A stretch of 64,000 nt of DNA from Chondrosia reniformis. Lineage: Eukaryota > Porifera > Demospongiae > Chondrillida > Chondrillidae. The stretch is from assembly GCA_947172415.1 (NCBI GenBank), contig OX359199.1, forward strand, positions 894,001 through 958,000. Reading direction: 5' to 3'. The notes beneath the pieces were generated by a model that was not told where the DNA came from, made no database searches, and was given only the letters and a program-made list of their open reading frames with translations. This document shows, in pieces, positions 10,475-21,193 of the stretch (its first letter is position 1; the number at the start of each line of letters is the position of its first letter). The position numbers and the translations under genes were made by a program.

Positions 10475-13261
10475 TACATTAAATTTCTATACAAGAAATC
10501 TAATGTACATTTAGTGCTGTAACTCTGTCAATTGGAAAGATGTGGAGCTGAAACTTGTTGTCAGCATTCACAGACATACATAAAGCATATCCAAAGAGTT
10601 TTACAAATTTTGATGTTCACTCATATTTGCCCTATCTCTCACCATAAATTAAATTTGTATAGCAGAATCTAATGTACATTTAGTGCTGTAACTCTGTCAA
10701 TTGGAGAGATGTGAAGCTGAACCTTGCTGTCAGCATTCACAGACATACATAAAGCATATCCAAAGAGTTTTACAAATTTTGATGTTCACTCATATTTGCC
10801 CTATCTCTCACCATACGTATATTAAATTTGTATACAAGAATCTAATGTACATTTAGTGCTGTAACTCTGTCAATTGGAAAGATGTGAAGCTGAAACTTGT
10901 TGTCAGCATTCACAGACATCCTTAAAGCATATCCAAAGAGTTTTACAAATTTTGATGTTCACTCATATTTGCCCTATCTCTCACCATACATTAAATTTGT
11001 ATACAAGAATCTAATGTACATTTAGTGCTGTAACTCTGTCAATTGGAGAGATGTGAAGCTGAAACTTGTTGTCAGCATTCACAGACATACATAAAGCATA
11101 TCCAAAGAGTTTTACAAATTTTGATGTTCACTCATATTTGCCTATCTCTCACCATACATTAAATTTGTATACAAGAATCTAATGTACATTTAGTGCTGTA
11201 ACTCTGTCAATTGGAGAGATGTGAAGCTGAAACTTGTTGTCAGAATTCACAGACATACATAAAGCATATCCAAAGAGTTTTACAAATTTTGATGTTCACT
11301 CATATTTGCCCTATCTCTCACCATACGTATATTAAATTTGTATACAAGAATCTAATGTAAATTTAGTGCTGTAACTCTGTCAATTGGAGAGATGTGAAGC
11401 TGAAACTTGTTGTCAGCATTCACAGACATACATAAAGCATATCCAAAGAGTTTTACAAATTTTGATGTTCACTCATATTTGCCCTATCTCTCACCATACA
11501 TTAAATTTGTATACAAGAATCTAATGTACATTTAGTGCTGTAACTCTGTCAATTGGAGAGATGTGAAGCTGAAACTTGTTGTCAGCATTCACAGACATAC
11601 ATAAAGCATATCCAAAGAGTTTTACAAATTTTGATGTTCACTCATATTTGCCCTATCTCTCACCATACGTATATTAAATTTGTATACAAGAATCTAATGT
11701 AAATTTAGTGCTGTAACTCTGTCAATTGGAGAGATGTGAAGCTGAAACTTGTTGTCAGCATTCACAGACATACATAAAGCATATCCAAAGAGTTTTACAA
11801 ATTTTGATGTTCACTCATATTTGCCCTATCTCTCACCATACATTAAATTTGTATACAAGAATCTAATGTACATTTAGTGCTGTAACTCTGTCAATTGGAG
11901 AGATGTGAAGCTGAAACTTGTTGTCAGCATTCACAGACATACATAAAGCATATCCAAAGAGTTTTACAAATTTTGATGTTCACTCATATTTGCCCTATCT
12001 CTCACCATACGTATATTAAATTTGTATACAAGAATCTAATGTAAATTTAGTGCTGTAACTCTGTCAATTGGAGAGATGTGAAGCTGAAACTTGTTGTCAG
12101 CATTCACAGACATACATAAAGCATATCCAAAGAGTTTTACAAATTTTGATGTTCACTCATATTTGCCCTATCTCTCACCATACATTAAATTTGTATACAA
12201 GAATCTAATGTACATTTAGTGCTGTAACTCTGTCAATTGGAGAGATGTGAAGCTGAAACTTGTTGTCAGCATTCACAGACATACATAAAGCATATCCAAA
12301 GAGTTTTACAAATTTTGATGTTCACTCATATTTGCCCTATCTCTCACCATACATTAAATTTGTATAGCAGAATCTAATGTACATTTAGTGCTGTAACTCT
12401 GTCAATTGGAAAGATGTGAAGCTGAAACTTGGTGTTAGCATTCACAGACATCCTTAAAGCATATCCAAAGAGTTTTACAAATTTTGATGTTCACTCATAT
12501 TTGCCCTATCTCTCACCATACATTAAATTTGTATAGCAGAATCTAATGTACATTTAGTACTGTAACTCTGTCAATTGGAAAGATGTGAAGCTGAAACTTG
12601 CTGTCAGCATTCACAGACATCCATAAAACATATCCAAAGAGTTTTACAAATTTTGATGTTCACTCATATTTGCCCTATCTCTCACCATACGTATATTAAA
12701 TTTGTATAGCAGAATCTAATGTACATTTAGTGCTGTAACTCTGTCAATTGGAAAGATGTGAAGCTGAAACTTGGTGTTAGCATTCACAGACATCCTTAAA
12801 GCATATCCAAAGAGTTTTACAAATTTTGATGTTCACTCATATTTGCCCTATCTCACCATACATTAAATTTGTATAGCAGAATCTAATGTACATTTAGTGC
12901 TGTAACTCTGTCAATTGGAAAGATGTGAAGCTGAAACTTGCTGTCAGCATTCACAGACATCCATAAAACATATCCAAAGAGTTTTACAAATTTTGATGTT
13001 CACTTATATTTGCCCTATCTCTCACCATACGTATATTAAATTTGTATAGCAGAATCTGATGTACATTTAGTGCTGTAACTCTGTCAATTGGAAAGATGTG
13101 GAGCTGAAACTTGTTGTCAGCATTCACAGCTATCCTTAAAGCATATCCAAAGAGTTTTACAAATTTTGATGTTCACTCATATTTGCGGACATTTTTGACT
13201 AAATTCCCAACTCCCTTCTGTTCCATATTTGGTGAGTCTTTTAACACTAAATTATAAATTG

Positions 13262-13400
13262 CTATATTATTATTATTATTATTATTATTATTTAACGTGC
13301 CACATGCATAGCACTAGGACAAACTGTCCTATGAGGCACACACCAATACATCATGACAAATAAATCAGTTCAACAAAACATTAAGTCATCAATCAAAAAG
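13262..13400 (-). mobile_element. (TAA)n-tailed 3' end fragment of a non-LTR retroelement
   Basis: Read on the minus strand the stretch ends ...GCATGTGGCACGTTAAATAA followed by about nine AAT/TAA triplets (plus-strand TTA run at about 13266-13294). A simple triplet tail after a unique 3' end is the usual end of CR1/L2-like non-LTR elements. The foldback GACAAACTGTC lies inside. No coding part remains. Confidence 0.45.
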
Positions 13401-13473
13401 GTCAGCTAAATCTAGCAGTCCACATCTTCAAAATAATCTTAAGGATTGAGTGATGCTTACATCCTTGATCCAG

Positions 13474-14416
13474 AATGGCTATATATTACAATTGAACTAT
13501 TCTCTCCTTGATTATATAATAGGGTTTGTACTACATTTTGGAACAATTGCTGTATTCGGCTTTTGGATAGTAAATTTTTCATACATCCACATTATTTTGA
13601 AGTTTCCTTTTTTGGACAATACAAACTTCGGCCAAAGGGTTGTCTGATTCACGCTATAACTGTCCCTTCAGTATTTATATTAAGCATGATTGGACCAATT
13701 GTGGTGCTATCAGATCCTGGCCTGCAGTATAGCATAGCAAGTTTTCCACCATATCATTGCCTACCAAGTGATGAAAATGCTACTTTTTACAGCTTTGTTC
13801 TTCCATTAATTATCCTGATCCTAATTGGAGGCATAATGGCAGTATTTCTGGTGCAGCAACTGCATAAGGTATTAATTGTGTTGCTATTTACCTTGTCCCT
13901 AATATTGTATAGCCATTATCCAATGGATCATCTCTTAGCTTATGAAAACTCTGTTATTGTATGTAATATACGTATAATTGTTATATCCTTATGTATACGT
14001 AGGTATATAACAGCGATATTATGAGAAATAGTAACCAGCTTAGAAATGGCAGAAGAAGACAGTTCTTCAGCAATGCTGAAATTAAATTCATGGTGCTATC
14101 TTTTGTTACCCTCTTCTGTGGTACATTAATTCTTTCTGTTTTCTCATACACTACTGCTACCGCAGATGGATATATTAGAAGCATTGTGGACTATTCAGCA
14201 TGCCAACTTTTTGGCAAAAATGATTCTTGCCCATTTGTTCCACCATATGATCCTACCACAAGAGCTGCATTTGCTACCATCAATAAAAGTTGCCTTGGGT
14301 TGGTTACTTGGGTTAACCTGGTGTTCCCTTTAGCTCCAGGTGATTTTAAAAAGATAAAGTCTGCAATGGCAAGAGCTTGGAAGAAAATCCGGAGAAGTGT
14401 TTTAGTACCATTGTAA
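13474..14416 (+). pseudogene. Frizzled-like seven-helix region (TM3-TM7), frameshifted
   Basis: First exon about 13474-13868 (donor AAG|GTATTA), second 14003-14416 (stop TAA). The frame from 13474 reads a TM3-like segment with LHFGTIAVFGFWIVNFSYIH up to KFPF. The frame from about 13615 reads GQYKLRPKGC, then TM4 (HAITVPSVFILSMIGPIVVL), a loop with CLPSDENAT, and TM5 (FVLPLIILILIGGIMAVFLV). Exon 2 continues with basic RNGRRRQF, TM6, a loop ending in NKSC, TM7 and PGDFKKIKSAMARAWKK. The two frames meet at a T6 run (13609-13614); one extra T would join them. No TM2-coding exon is recognised, and the KTxxxW Dishevelled-binding motif expected after TM7 in true frizzleds is absent. Either a decaying receptor, or a homopolymer assembly error plus an unrecognised TM2 exon. 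Confidence 0.6.
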
Positions 14417-15173
14417 CTTTCTACCATGCATGGCTTTAAACAAATATAACATTTTAAGTATACATTGGCATTATTGAGTTTTATGATTATTTTCATAATT
14501 GAGGAAAGTAGAAAATAGTTATCTGACTGAGTGCATGATTTGCCATAGTCTCAGGTCTCATATATGCACTGCATACGTAACTATATATGAGTATATGTAC
14601 CTATCACTTTTAAAGTATATTCGCATATACGTATAACCACGTACATATATCAGAGAATACGGGAGTAGTAGGAATGGCCGAAAAAAACATGGCCGCCCTA
14701 TCTAATGTATTAGCAAGCAACACCTCATAAATCACCAACAAAGCGATTTTCGGTTATATTCGGTTATTTGCAGCCATTAATGCACGTTTTTCTAAATAGT
14801 ACAAGTGAACACTGCCATTCCTACTACTAATTCTGGATCTAATTATAACATCATTTTTATGAATATTTTTATTTACTTGTATTGTTTACGGTATTAATAC
14901 CGTGGAGTATTATATCAATATCATGATTAGAGTGCACCACACCAACAGGTGCTAGGACATTACAAAAGTCCAATGTAGCACTAAAAATGACAATAAATAT
15001 AAATAATATATAATATATAGTTTGTTCACATCACAGGCCAAATCTGGCACACCACATTGCACTGATATATAATAGTATAAAATAGAATAGTTGGTGCATG
15101 CCATAGATAGAATATATAAGGAAGATATGTGGCCATTATTTATACTTCGGTCACTGATAATTAAAGTATAGAC
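14417..15173. other. Spacer between frizzled-like locus and IDO
   Basis: No gene seen. It contains the 165-bp MITE-like element listed separately and the palindrome CGGTATTAATACCG near 14889-14902. Sequence just before 15174 is the expected IDO promoter, but I see no clear TATA box. Confidence 0.4.
14664..14828. mobile_element. MITE-like element with 15-bp perfect terminal inverted repeats
   Basis: AGTAGTAGGAATGGC at 14664-14678 is the exact reverse complement of GCCATTCCTACTACT at 14814-14828. The 165-bp span between and including them is non-coding. No convincing target-site duplication is seen, so the superfamily is unknown. Confidence 0.6.
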
Positions 15174-16325
15174 ATGCAAATAGAGGATTTGGAACGGACA
15201 TTCGAGGTCAGCAGTAAGACCGGGTTTATTCCCTTCTGGGAACCTTCGGAGCCACTGGACGGACTTTTCAAGGAATGGGAAGATTTACTTTACCAGCTCC
15301 CAACGCTAATTCGCGACAAGCTAATACGAAACCGAGCCGGTGGCCTAGAGTTGATTCCACGCGAAAAAATATCTTTTGATAGCGAGAAGAAGTGGTGGCG
15401 TGCCTACGTCGTAACGACCTACATATGCCAAGCTTACATTTGGTGTGAAGGAGAGGATGGTGTGGCTCGTGTTTTACCAAGAAATCTGGCAATTCCATGG
15501 TGTGCTGTATCGGAACACCTCGGCATGCCTCCAGTGATGACCCATGCGGCCGGCTGTCTGTATAACTGGCAGAACGTTCTTCAGCCTGAATCTGAGGACA
15601 TTCAAATCAGCGCTTCTTATACGGGAACTCCGGACGAGAGAGGTTTTTTCATGATCGGTCTCTGGGTTGAATTGGAAGTAGCCAAAGCGATCTCTCTAAT
15701 CCCCACAGTCTTTGACCAGATTAGAGCAAACGACGCGAAGAATTTATTGTCCTCACTCCAGGGTATTAAAGAAGTAATTCATCGTATGACGGTGCAAATT
15801 TCTAAAATGAGAAAGCACTGTGATCCTCTTGTTTTTAATGAGCAATTTCGTCCCTTCCTGGCTGGCTGGGGCCCCAAGAGTGTTATATCAAAGGGAATGT
15901 TGTATGAGGGAGTGCATGAGGAACCTCGCCAATACTATGGAGGGAATGCTGGTCAAAGCAGCTCTCTACAGATGTTTGATCTTCTCCTCGGGGTCAGTCA
16001 CGAGGGATATGAAGGCAACTTCTTAAAAGAGCAAAGAGAGCATATGCCACCTGGACACCGCAAATTTTTGGAATGGCTAAAGGAACAGCCATCACTGAGA
16101 GAATTCATCAAGAATTCCAATCAGAAGGAGTTGATTGAAGGATATAATCAATGCATTCGTGCCTTAGTAGACTTCAGATGCAAGCACATTAACATGGTCT
16201 CGCTGTATATTATTGTACAGAAGGGAAAGACACCGGATAAAGTACATTTTGAAGGAACCGGGGGAAACCAAATCATGCCATTCTTGAAGAAGATTAGAGA
16301 TGATGGTCTTGCTAATTTTTTGTGA
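15174..16325 (+). CDS. IDO: Indoleamine 2,3-dioxygenase, intronless
   Basis: A 383-residue single-exon ORF encoding a heme dioxygenase that opens the indole ring of tryptophan, the first step of the kynurenine pathway (cytosolic). Family marks: LAIPWCAVSEHLGMPPVMTH near residue 103, FFMIGLWVELEVAKAI, RPFLAGW, GNAGQSSSLQMFDLLLG (the SGG..S loop region), MPPGHRKFL, IEGYNQCIRALVDFR, the proximal heme histidine in CKHINMV (His338) and GTGGNQIMPFLKKIRDDG. Length matches the usual 380-410 residues. The start is the first in-frame ATG and places the N-terminal helix normally. The usual GTGGT has Asn in place of the last Thr. Neighbouring genes have many introns, so the absence of introns suggests retroposition or transfer. 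IDO versus the low-affinity IDO2-like type cannot be decided. Confidence 0.93.
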   Translation: MQIEDLERTFEVSSKTGFIPFWEPSEPLDGLFKEWEDLLYQLPTLIRDKLIRNRAGGLELIPREKISFDSEKKWWRAYVVTTYICQAYIWCEGEDGVARVLPRNLAIPWCAVSEHLGMPPVMTHAAGCLYNWQNVLQPESEDIQISASYTGTPDERGFFMIGLWVELEVAKAISLIPTVFDQIRANDAKNLLSSLQGIKEVIHRMTVQISKMRKHCDPLVFNEQFRPFLAGWGPKSVISKGMLYEGVHEEPRQYYGGNAGQSSSLQMFDLLLGVSHEGYEGNFLKEQREHMPPGHRKFLEWLKEQPSLREFIKNSNQKELIEGYNQCIRALVDFRCKHINMVSLYIIVQKGKTPDKVHFEGTGGNQIMPFLKKIRDDGLANFL

Positions 16326-16860
16326 AACCTTTGCAGTTTAAAGATGTAGCTGCATGTAGTATGAAAACTATGCATCTGTGTATCCATCATCAATTGAGTT
16401 AACTTTAAATTTGACTCATAATTTTGAAGCTGCTGTTAAAATATATATATATTGTTTATCATATCACACATATACCTTGTCTTGAATATACATATTCTGG
16501 TCAAACTCTTTAAGCATCATCATCAATTATTAATATGATATTTATAGCTATACACAAAATACTTACATACATAAGATTGCTTGCCAGTTTGTCTGATGAA
16601 TAACAATAACCACCAAATTGGTATGAATGGAAAATAATTAGCTATATACCTAGTTTGCAGTTGGTACTGGCAGGTAGCTATGTTCAAGAGGGAGAAATGA
16701 GTGGACCATTGCTATGGCAACCGTAGCTCAGTAGCAGTCCCAGGTATACTACTCTCTTGATTAGTTGTGGTTTGAGATTGATTGAATTCCAATCTCTCTC
16801 TCTCTCTCAGTAAAATATTGTGTTAAATGTCTCTTTGCGTTCAGTTTGCGTGAATCAAAA
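16326..16860 (+). promoter_or_regulatory. Spacer holding the expected MOB4 promoter
   Basis: No gene. CATTGCTATGGCAACCG at about 16709-16725, some 140 bp upstream of the MOB4 ATG, is close to the RFX X-box (GTTGCCATGGCAAC type). A CT-rich run (CTCTCTCTCTCT) lies at 16794-16808. The regulatory reading is inference from motif match and position. Confidence 0.35.
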
Positions 16861-19800
16861 ATGGCGACCTCAGCAGTGATCAGAAGGAATCGACCTGGAA
16901 CCAAGTCTAAGGTATTAAAGCTTTTGACTTTTACGATTATTTTAGTTTTGATTTTTGTTTTCATGACAACGATTACTATTAGTCTTTCTACAGTAGACAT
17001 TCTAAGATTTAACTGACTACTAAGTGTCTGTGATTATCGACGTATAAATCCTGTTGAATTGAAGTCTGTTATTACAGTAATATAATTCCTTGTCAGTTGA
17101 ATATAACAACTGTATAGATTGTAGATTCCAAGATACTTGAAATACATTTTGTGTGCCATTTTAGTAGGATGGTATAGCTTACCATATATTTCATAGTACA
17201 TGACCTCATGTGTCTGTAACAACTGCCATTGTCATGTCTAGTTCGATGCATTTGTGCTCTTTTACCCTGTTTTTGTTCCTGCTTATAATATATATAACTA
17301 TATTACTTACATACTCCATATTACTTACATACTCCATATTACTTACATACTCCATATTACTTACATACTCCATATTACTTACATACTCCATATTACTTAC
17401 ATACTCCATATTAGTTACATACTCCATATTACTTACATACTCCATATTAGTTACATACTTCCATATTTTTGTAATTATGTGCGTCTTGCTTTGCACGTTT
17501 TCAGTTGTATGTAGTAATTTGACTCCTTTCCTTCTCTACTCTCACTCCCCTCTCTCTTGGTCTCCCTCACTGTATCTCTTTTAACCTTTTAAGGAGCTCT
17601 ATAGTTGGGAACCTCAGGAATTTGGAGACATGGAGAGTACTTTAGCTGTACAGCAGGTAGGCGTCCCTTGGTTGACCTTTGACCTCTCTTGTGGCCACAC
17701 CCCTTTATTATATGTGCTATGTTGTTTTGTTTGTAATAATTTATCAACAAGTTGTATGCACCAAACTGGACTCTTACGTCACACCCCTCTGGTCACCAAG
17801 GTTACATGGTTACAGTACTTTGAGTATCTTCACATGTGTAGTACATTCAACAGCTCATAAGAAAGGATTACAGAGATATTGACAGTCTCCTGGAGCTCCC
17901 ACAAGGACAAGATGAAACAGTGTGGAAGTATGAGCACCTGAGGTACACAATCAATCTAACACACCATTTCTCCTACATGCTACATCTACTCTAGAATAAA
18001 GGTCTAAACCTAGTCAGAGCTTTGGATGAGGTTACAAGAGTTTTCTCCTTCTCTTCTTCTCCACTGGGCCAGACAGCTGTTTCTGGGAATTCCACCCTTC
18101 ATCAGTGACCCTGGAAATCTTTGTCTTCTTGATCTTTTATGATATATGACTCGTAATATTCCATGATGTACATGCCTGTAGAGTGCTGGCTGCCATAACC
18201 AGCTGTCGTGTGTTAATTTACCCGCAGTTACTTCTTTCATATTTTGTCTCTTCAAAAAGTTTGACATGATAAATGTGGCTTTGAGTGTCAATTCGATTTT
18301 CCATACTTAATACTACACAAGTCATTTAAATATGTATCTGATGGACCGGGCTGGTAATGATCAGTGTATACCTGTTGGAGCTCCAGCAATACTTTATTCA
18401 AATGATAGAATGTTTCATCCATAGATATATCATCAGCCCCTAGATGAATGAGGCGTGGATTGTTAATAAAAGTTGATCATGCATGTCTAGAAGCATTGCT
18501 GTAGGAAGAATCAATAGTGTTTTAATCAATCTTTATCTCCTAACCAGAGAAGTGCTGTACTCCTAATATTCCATGATTCACTGTTTCTTTGTAATAATTC
18601 ATGACCTAAACTGATGAACTAATAGAAAACCATACCAGTAGTAATTGTGACATGAGGAAAGTAACTCTGTAAATGCAAAGGCCTAGATATCCCTTTACAA
18701 TAAAATATCTACTTTACTCACTGTTTGTTGCCTGTTTTTAGAGGTAAGAGATGCGATCACTTTAATGTGGTTTCCTCATTTTGTATGGCTCTAGTTATGA
18801 TACAATATATATACTTAAAGAATGTGTTTAGCTCAGTAAACTAAACTTCTGTTAATGAGATAACCATCTTTAGAATTTCAAGCATCTGGAGATGTAATTC
18901 AGTAACTTAATCTGTTATGGTTGAAATGTCGAAAGATCACCCGTGTAAATGATAGGTTGAATGAAGTTGAAAGAAATCCTCACTTCATAAGGGAACATTT
19001 TATTGAAGTAATTCTACAAAGTAGTTTTGATGTTCAAGTGGATAGTTGATTCTAATTTAATTTTCCGTTGAATTAGTTGTTGTAGAGTTTTAAGAAGGTC
19101 ATATCTTGCTTCTAATTTTACTTGCATATTTTTGTGTTTGTAGACAATTTTGTAACGAAATGAATGGTCTAGCTGTCAAACTTCAAGTGAGTTGCCTGCC
19201 TGTGGTACTCCCTAGCTGTCACTGTCACTCCATACGTGCAATCCCTTCGCTAGGAAGAGTGTGATCCATTGGAGTGCAAACAGATGACAGCTACTGAGCA
19301 GTGGATCTTCCTCTGTGCCGCCCACAAGAATCCTCAGGAGGTGAGCACTTGTACGGCACTTTAAAGTCTCATGCACTAAAGTCATCAGAGGCCTAGTATG
19401 GATGTCCTCTGACAGAATTGCTGAGCTAATATCTTCAAACAGAATTTTCAAGTTGTTAAAGTCTACGTATAAACCATATGGAAAGTTAATACCTATGTAT
19501 ATGTACGTATATGTACGTATATGTACGTATATGTATGTATATGTATGTAGAGTCATAGAGGGAATAACAAGGTATATCATATTATATAAATGTTTAATAA
19601 AAGATTAACTCTAAATGTCCTATAGCCCTCAATCACAAGCCTTGGTTGATCATCCACAATCTCTTAACCTAATGAGTTATGTATTTCACCATTTGTTGGT
19701 CTAGCTACGTAGCTACGTATGTGCATACTGAATGTCTTTATACAGTGCTCTGCCATTGACTACACACTGCATACTCTTCATGGAGCGGCATCTCTACTCA

Positions 19801-21037
19801 ACAGTAACAAGCACTTTCCCAGCAGGTGAGCCATATTTGTATTATTGTGCAATTGTGGCACTTTGTTGCATAACTGGATTCAGCTAAACTAGGAGAGTGT
19901 ACACATTCTGGGGCAAACCCACATTTATAGACACACTTTGAGTGCATAGTAATCATCTGCATGAGTGGCAGCCATATTGCTGATTGCATAAGGCCAGCCC
20001 TTCCAGGACAATAGAAGCCATTGTGTGGCCTGCATGGCTGTGCATAACATATACAAAACCACAGCCTACGAGCCATTAAGGGGGAATCACTTCCAGCTAG
20101 CCCAATAACTTCATTCACATATGCTGGAAATGTTCACCATACAGTTCCTTGTGTACTGAGAAGCATGCTGGTCAGAATGTGCTTATTGTATTGCACACAT
20201 CATGTTGCCCCTGATTGTGCAATGTGTCCCTATAATTGCACAATGTGTCTCACTGATTGCACAATCTCTGATTCCTCTGATTGTACAACATGAAGCCAAA
20301 GTTTATTGTATTATATTTCTGTTGGTAGAGTTACCATCAAGGAGACTTCAGTTCCAAGGCTGAGTTCTGTGTCAAGGAGAATTTACAGAATCTTTGCTCA
20401 TGCCTACTTCCATCATCGCAAGCTTTATGATGAATATGAAGTCAGTCATTAGTCTTATACAACTGATGTATTGTAATATACGTAACAAACTCAGTTTTAG
20501 TATAATTAATAGTTAGTATAGAATGGTATAGGGAATTTCAAGATCTGAAGCTGATCTTAAAGCTATGATGTCATCATCATTATGATGATGAAAGTAAAAT
20601 ATATGTACAACAGTATCCAGTTCAATATTTACTGCATACTTACGTGTACATGTACATGACATTAGTACATGTCTGTAAGAGCTGTAACATTTAAGGAGTT
20701 AGAGTATATTTTAGTTTTCTTTGTATTAGCTTCTTCTAACTACGTAGTGTCTTGCTCACTATAACAGGATGCAACTTGCCTTTGCCAGCGGTTCACAAGG
20801 TATGTGTTAAAGTATGACCTGATGGCACTTGAGAACCTCATGGTACCAGTCGAGGGAGGTCAGCCTGAGATGGGCGTGGCAGACCCACCCACCCCTGAGA
20901 CGGAAACCACTGGCTTGCCCAAGGGAGAGCCGACCAGCGAGAAGGATAAGTCGGGTCAATCTCCATCAGTAGTGAAGCTGAATGAGGATGAAGAGGCTGA
21001 TAAAAGTGAAGTGACTGAAAGTGAGAGTTCAGCATAG
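16861..21037 (+). CDS. MOB4: MOB-like protein phocein (MOB4)
   Basis: Eight exons: 16861-16911, 17594-17656, 17854-17942, 19144-19186, 19254-19340, 19746-19825, 20329-20440, 20768-21037. All phases join, giving 264 residues. The product matches metazoan MOB4, an adaptor of the STRIPAK phosphatase-kinase complex: [17 protein letters not shown] start, [87 protein letters not shown]. The zinc ligands of the MOB fold are present: C-x4-C in ECDPLEC and H-x4-H in HAYFHH. The protein has an acidic C-terminal extension of about 40 residues ([10 protein letters not shown] ... [11 protein letters not shown]) beyond the roughly 225 residues usual for this family. The long intron 3 carries a copy of dispersed family A. 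Confidence 0.96.
17292..17462. repeat. Minisatellite TTACATACTCCATATTAC in MOB4 intron 1
   Basis: About nine tandem copies of an 18-bp unit (ACTTACATACTCCATATT), with ACTTAC replaced by AGTTAC in late copies. Because 18 is a multiple of three, all frames look open, which is an artefact. Confidence 0.92.
17965..18150 (+). repeat. Dispersed repeat family A copy
   Basis: In MOB4 intron 3. Contains CTACATGCTACATCTACTCT, AAACCTAGTCAGAGCTTTGG, CCACTGGGCCAGACAGCTGT, TTCTGGGAATTCCACCCTTC and the tail GTCTTCTTGATCTTTTATG. Confidence 0.8.
18366..18450 (-). other. Weak hammerhead-like motif
   Basis: On the minus strand CTGATGA is followed after 13 nt (with the small pairable stem ATC-TATG-GAT) by GAAAC. 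Flanking sequence does not provide an obvious stem I or III, so this is only a weak relative of the two hairpin loci at 28.2 and 42.7 kb. Confidence 0.2.
19496..19550. repeat. Microsatellite TATGTACGTA in MOB4 intron 5
   Basis: Five to six copies of a 10-bp unit (TATGTACGTA, later TATGTATGTA). Confidence 0.75.
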
Positions 21038-21193
21038 AGAGGATTTTAAACTCAATTCAACAGTTACTTTAGTTTGTCATTTTATATTCCTATATTGTAA
21101 TATATACACATAGACAGTACATACTATGATCATGGAAGATCTGTATTATACATTGCACGTATATGACGTTAATTAGAGGGGCATATCGGGAAA

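Larger units (their letters stand above)
6355..13190. repeat. Satellite array, about 170-bp monomer with higher-order structure
   Basis: Head-to-tail copies of one monomer containing ATTAAATTTGTATACAAGAA, TTTAGTGCTGTAACTCTGTC, GTGAAGCTGAAACTTG and CAGCATTCACAGACAT. Measured from TAGTGCTG to TAGTGCTG, successive spacings in 11.19-11.71 kb are 173, 169 and 173 bp, so a dimer of about 342 bp alternates two monomer types (with or without the CATACGTATATTAAA variant and TGTAAATTT). Between 6.4 and 10.5 kb the monomers are interrupted by three near-identical 655-bp GC-richer blocks. No AT/GC bias or ORF suggests coding function; the recurring 76-codon reverse ORF is part of the block. The array lies between the CRD exons and the seven-helix exons of the frizzled-like locus. 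Confidence 0.93.

Noticed and set aside
6355..13190. CRISPR-like array of regularly spaced repeats
   Set aside because: The whole monomer is conserved with no unique spacers, the genome is eukaryotic, and no cas genes are present.
13563..14024. 153-codon ORF as an independent gene
   Set aside because: It begins at a TTG within a TM3-coding stretch, runs through an intron at 13869-14002, and is better explained as the second frame of a frameshifted 7TM exon.
16580..16640. CTGATGA near 16595 as a third hammerhead core
   Set aside because: No GAAA at a suitable distance after a pairable stem and no flanking inverted arms.
17206..17514. Overlapping open frames on both strands with repeated short peptides
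   Set aside because: The 18-bp minisatellite is a multiple of three and keeps all frames open; it is within MOB4 intron 1.
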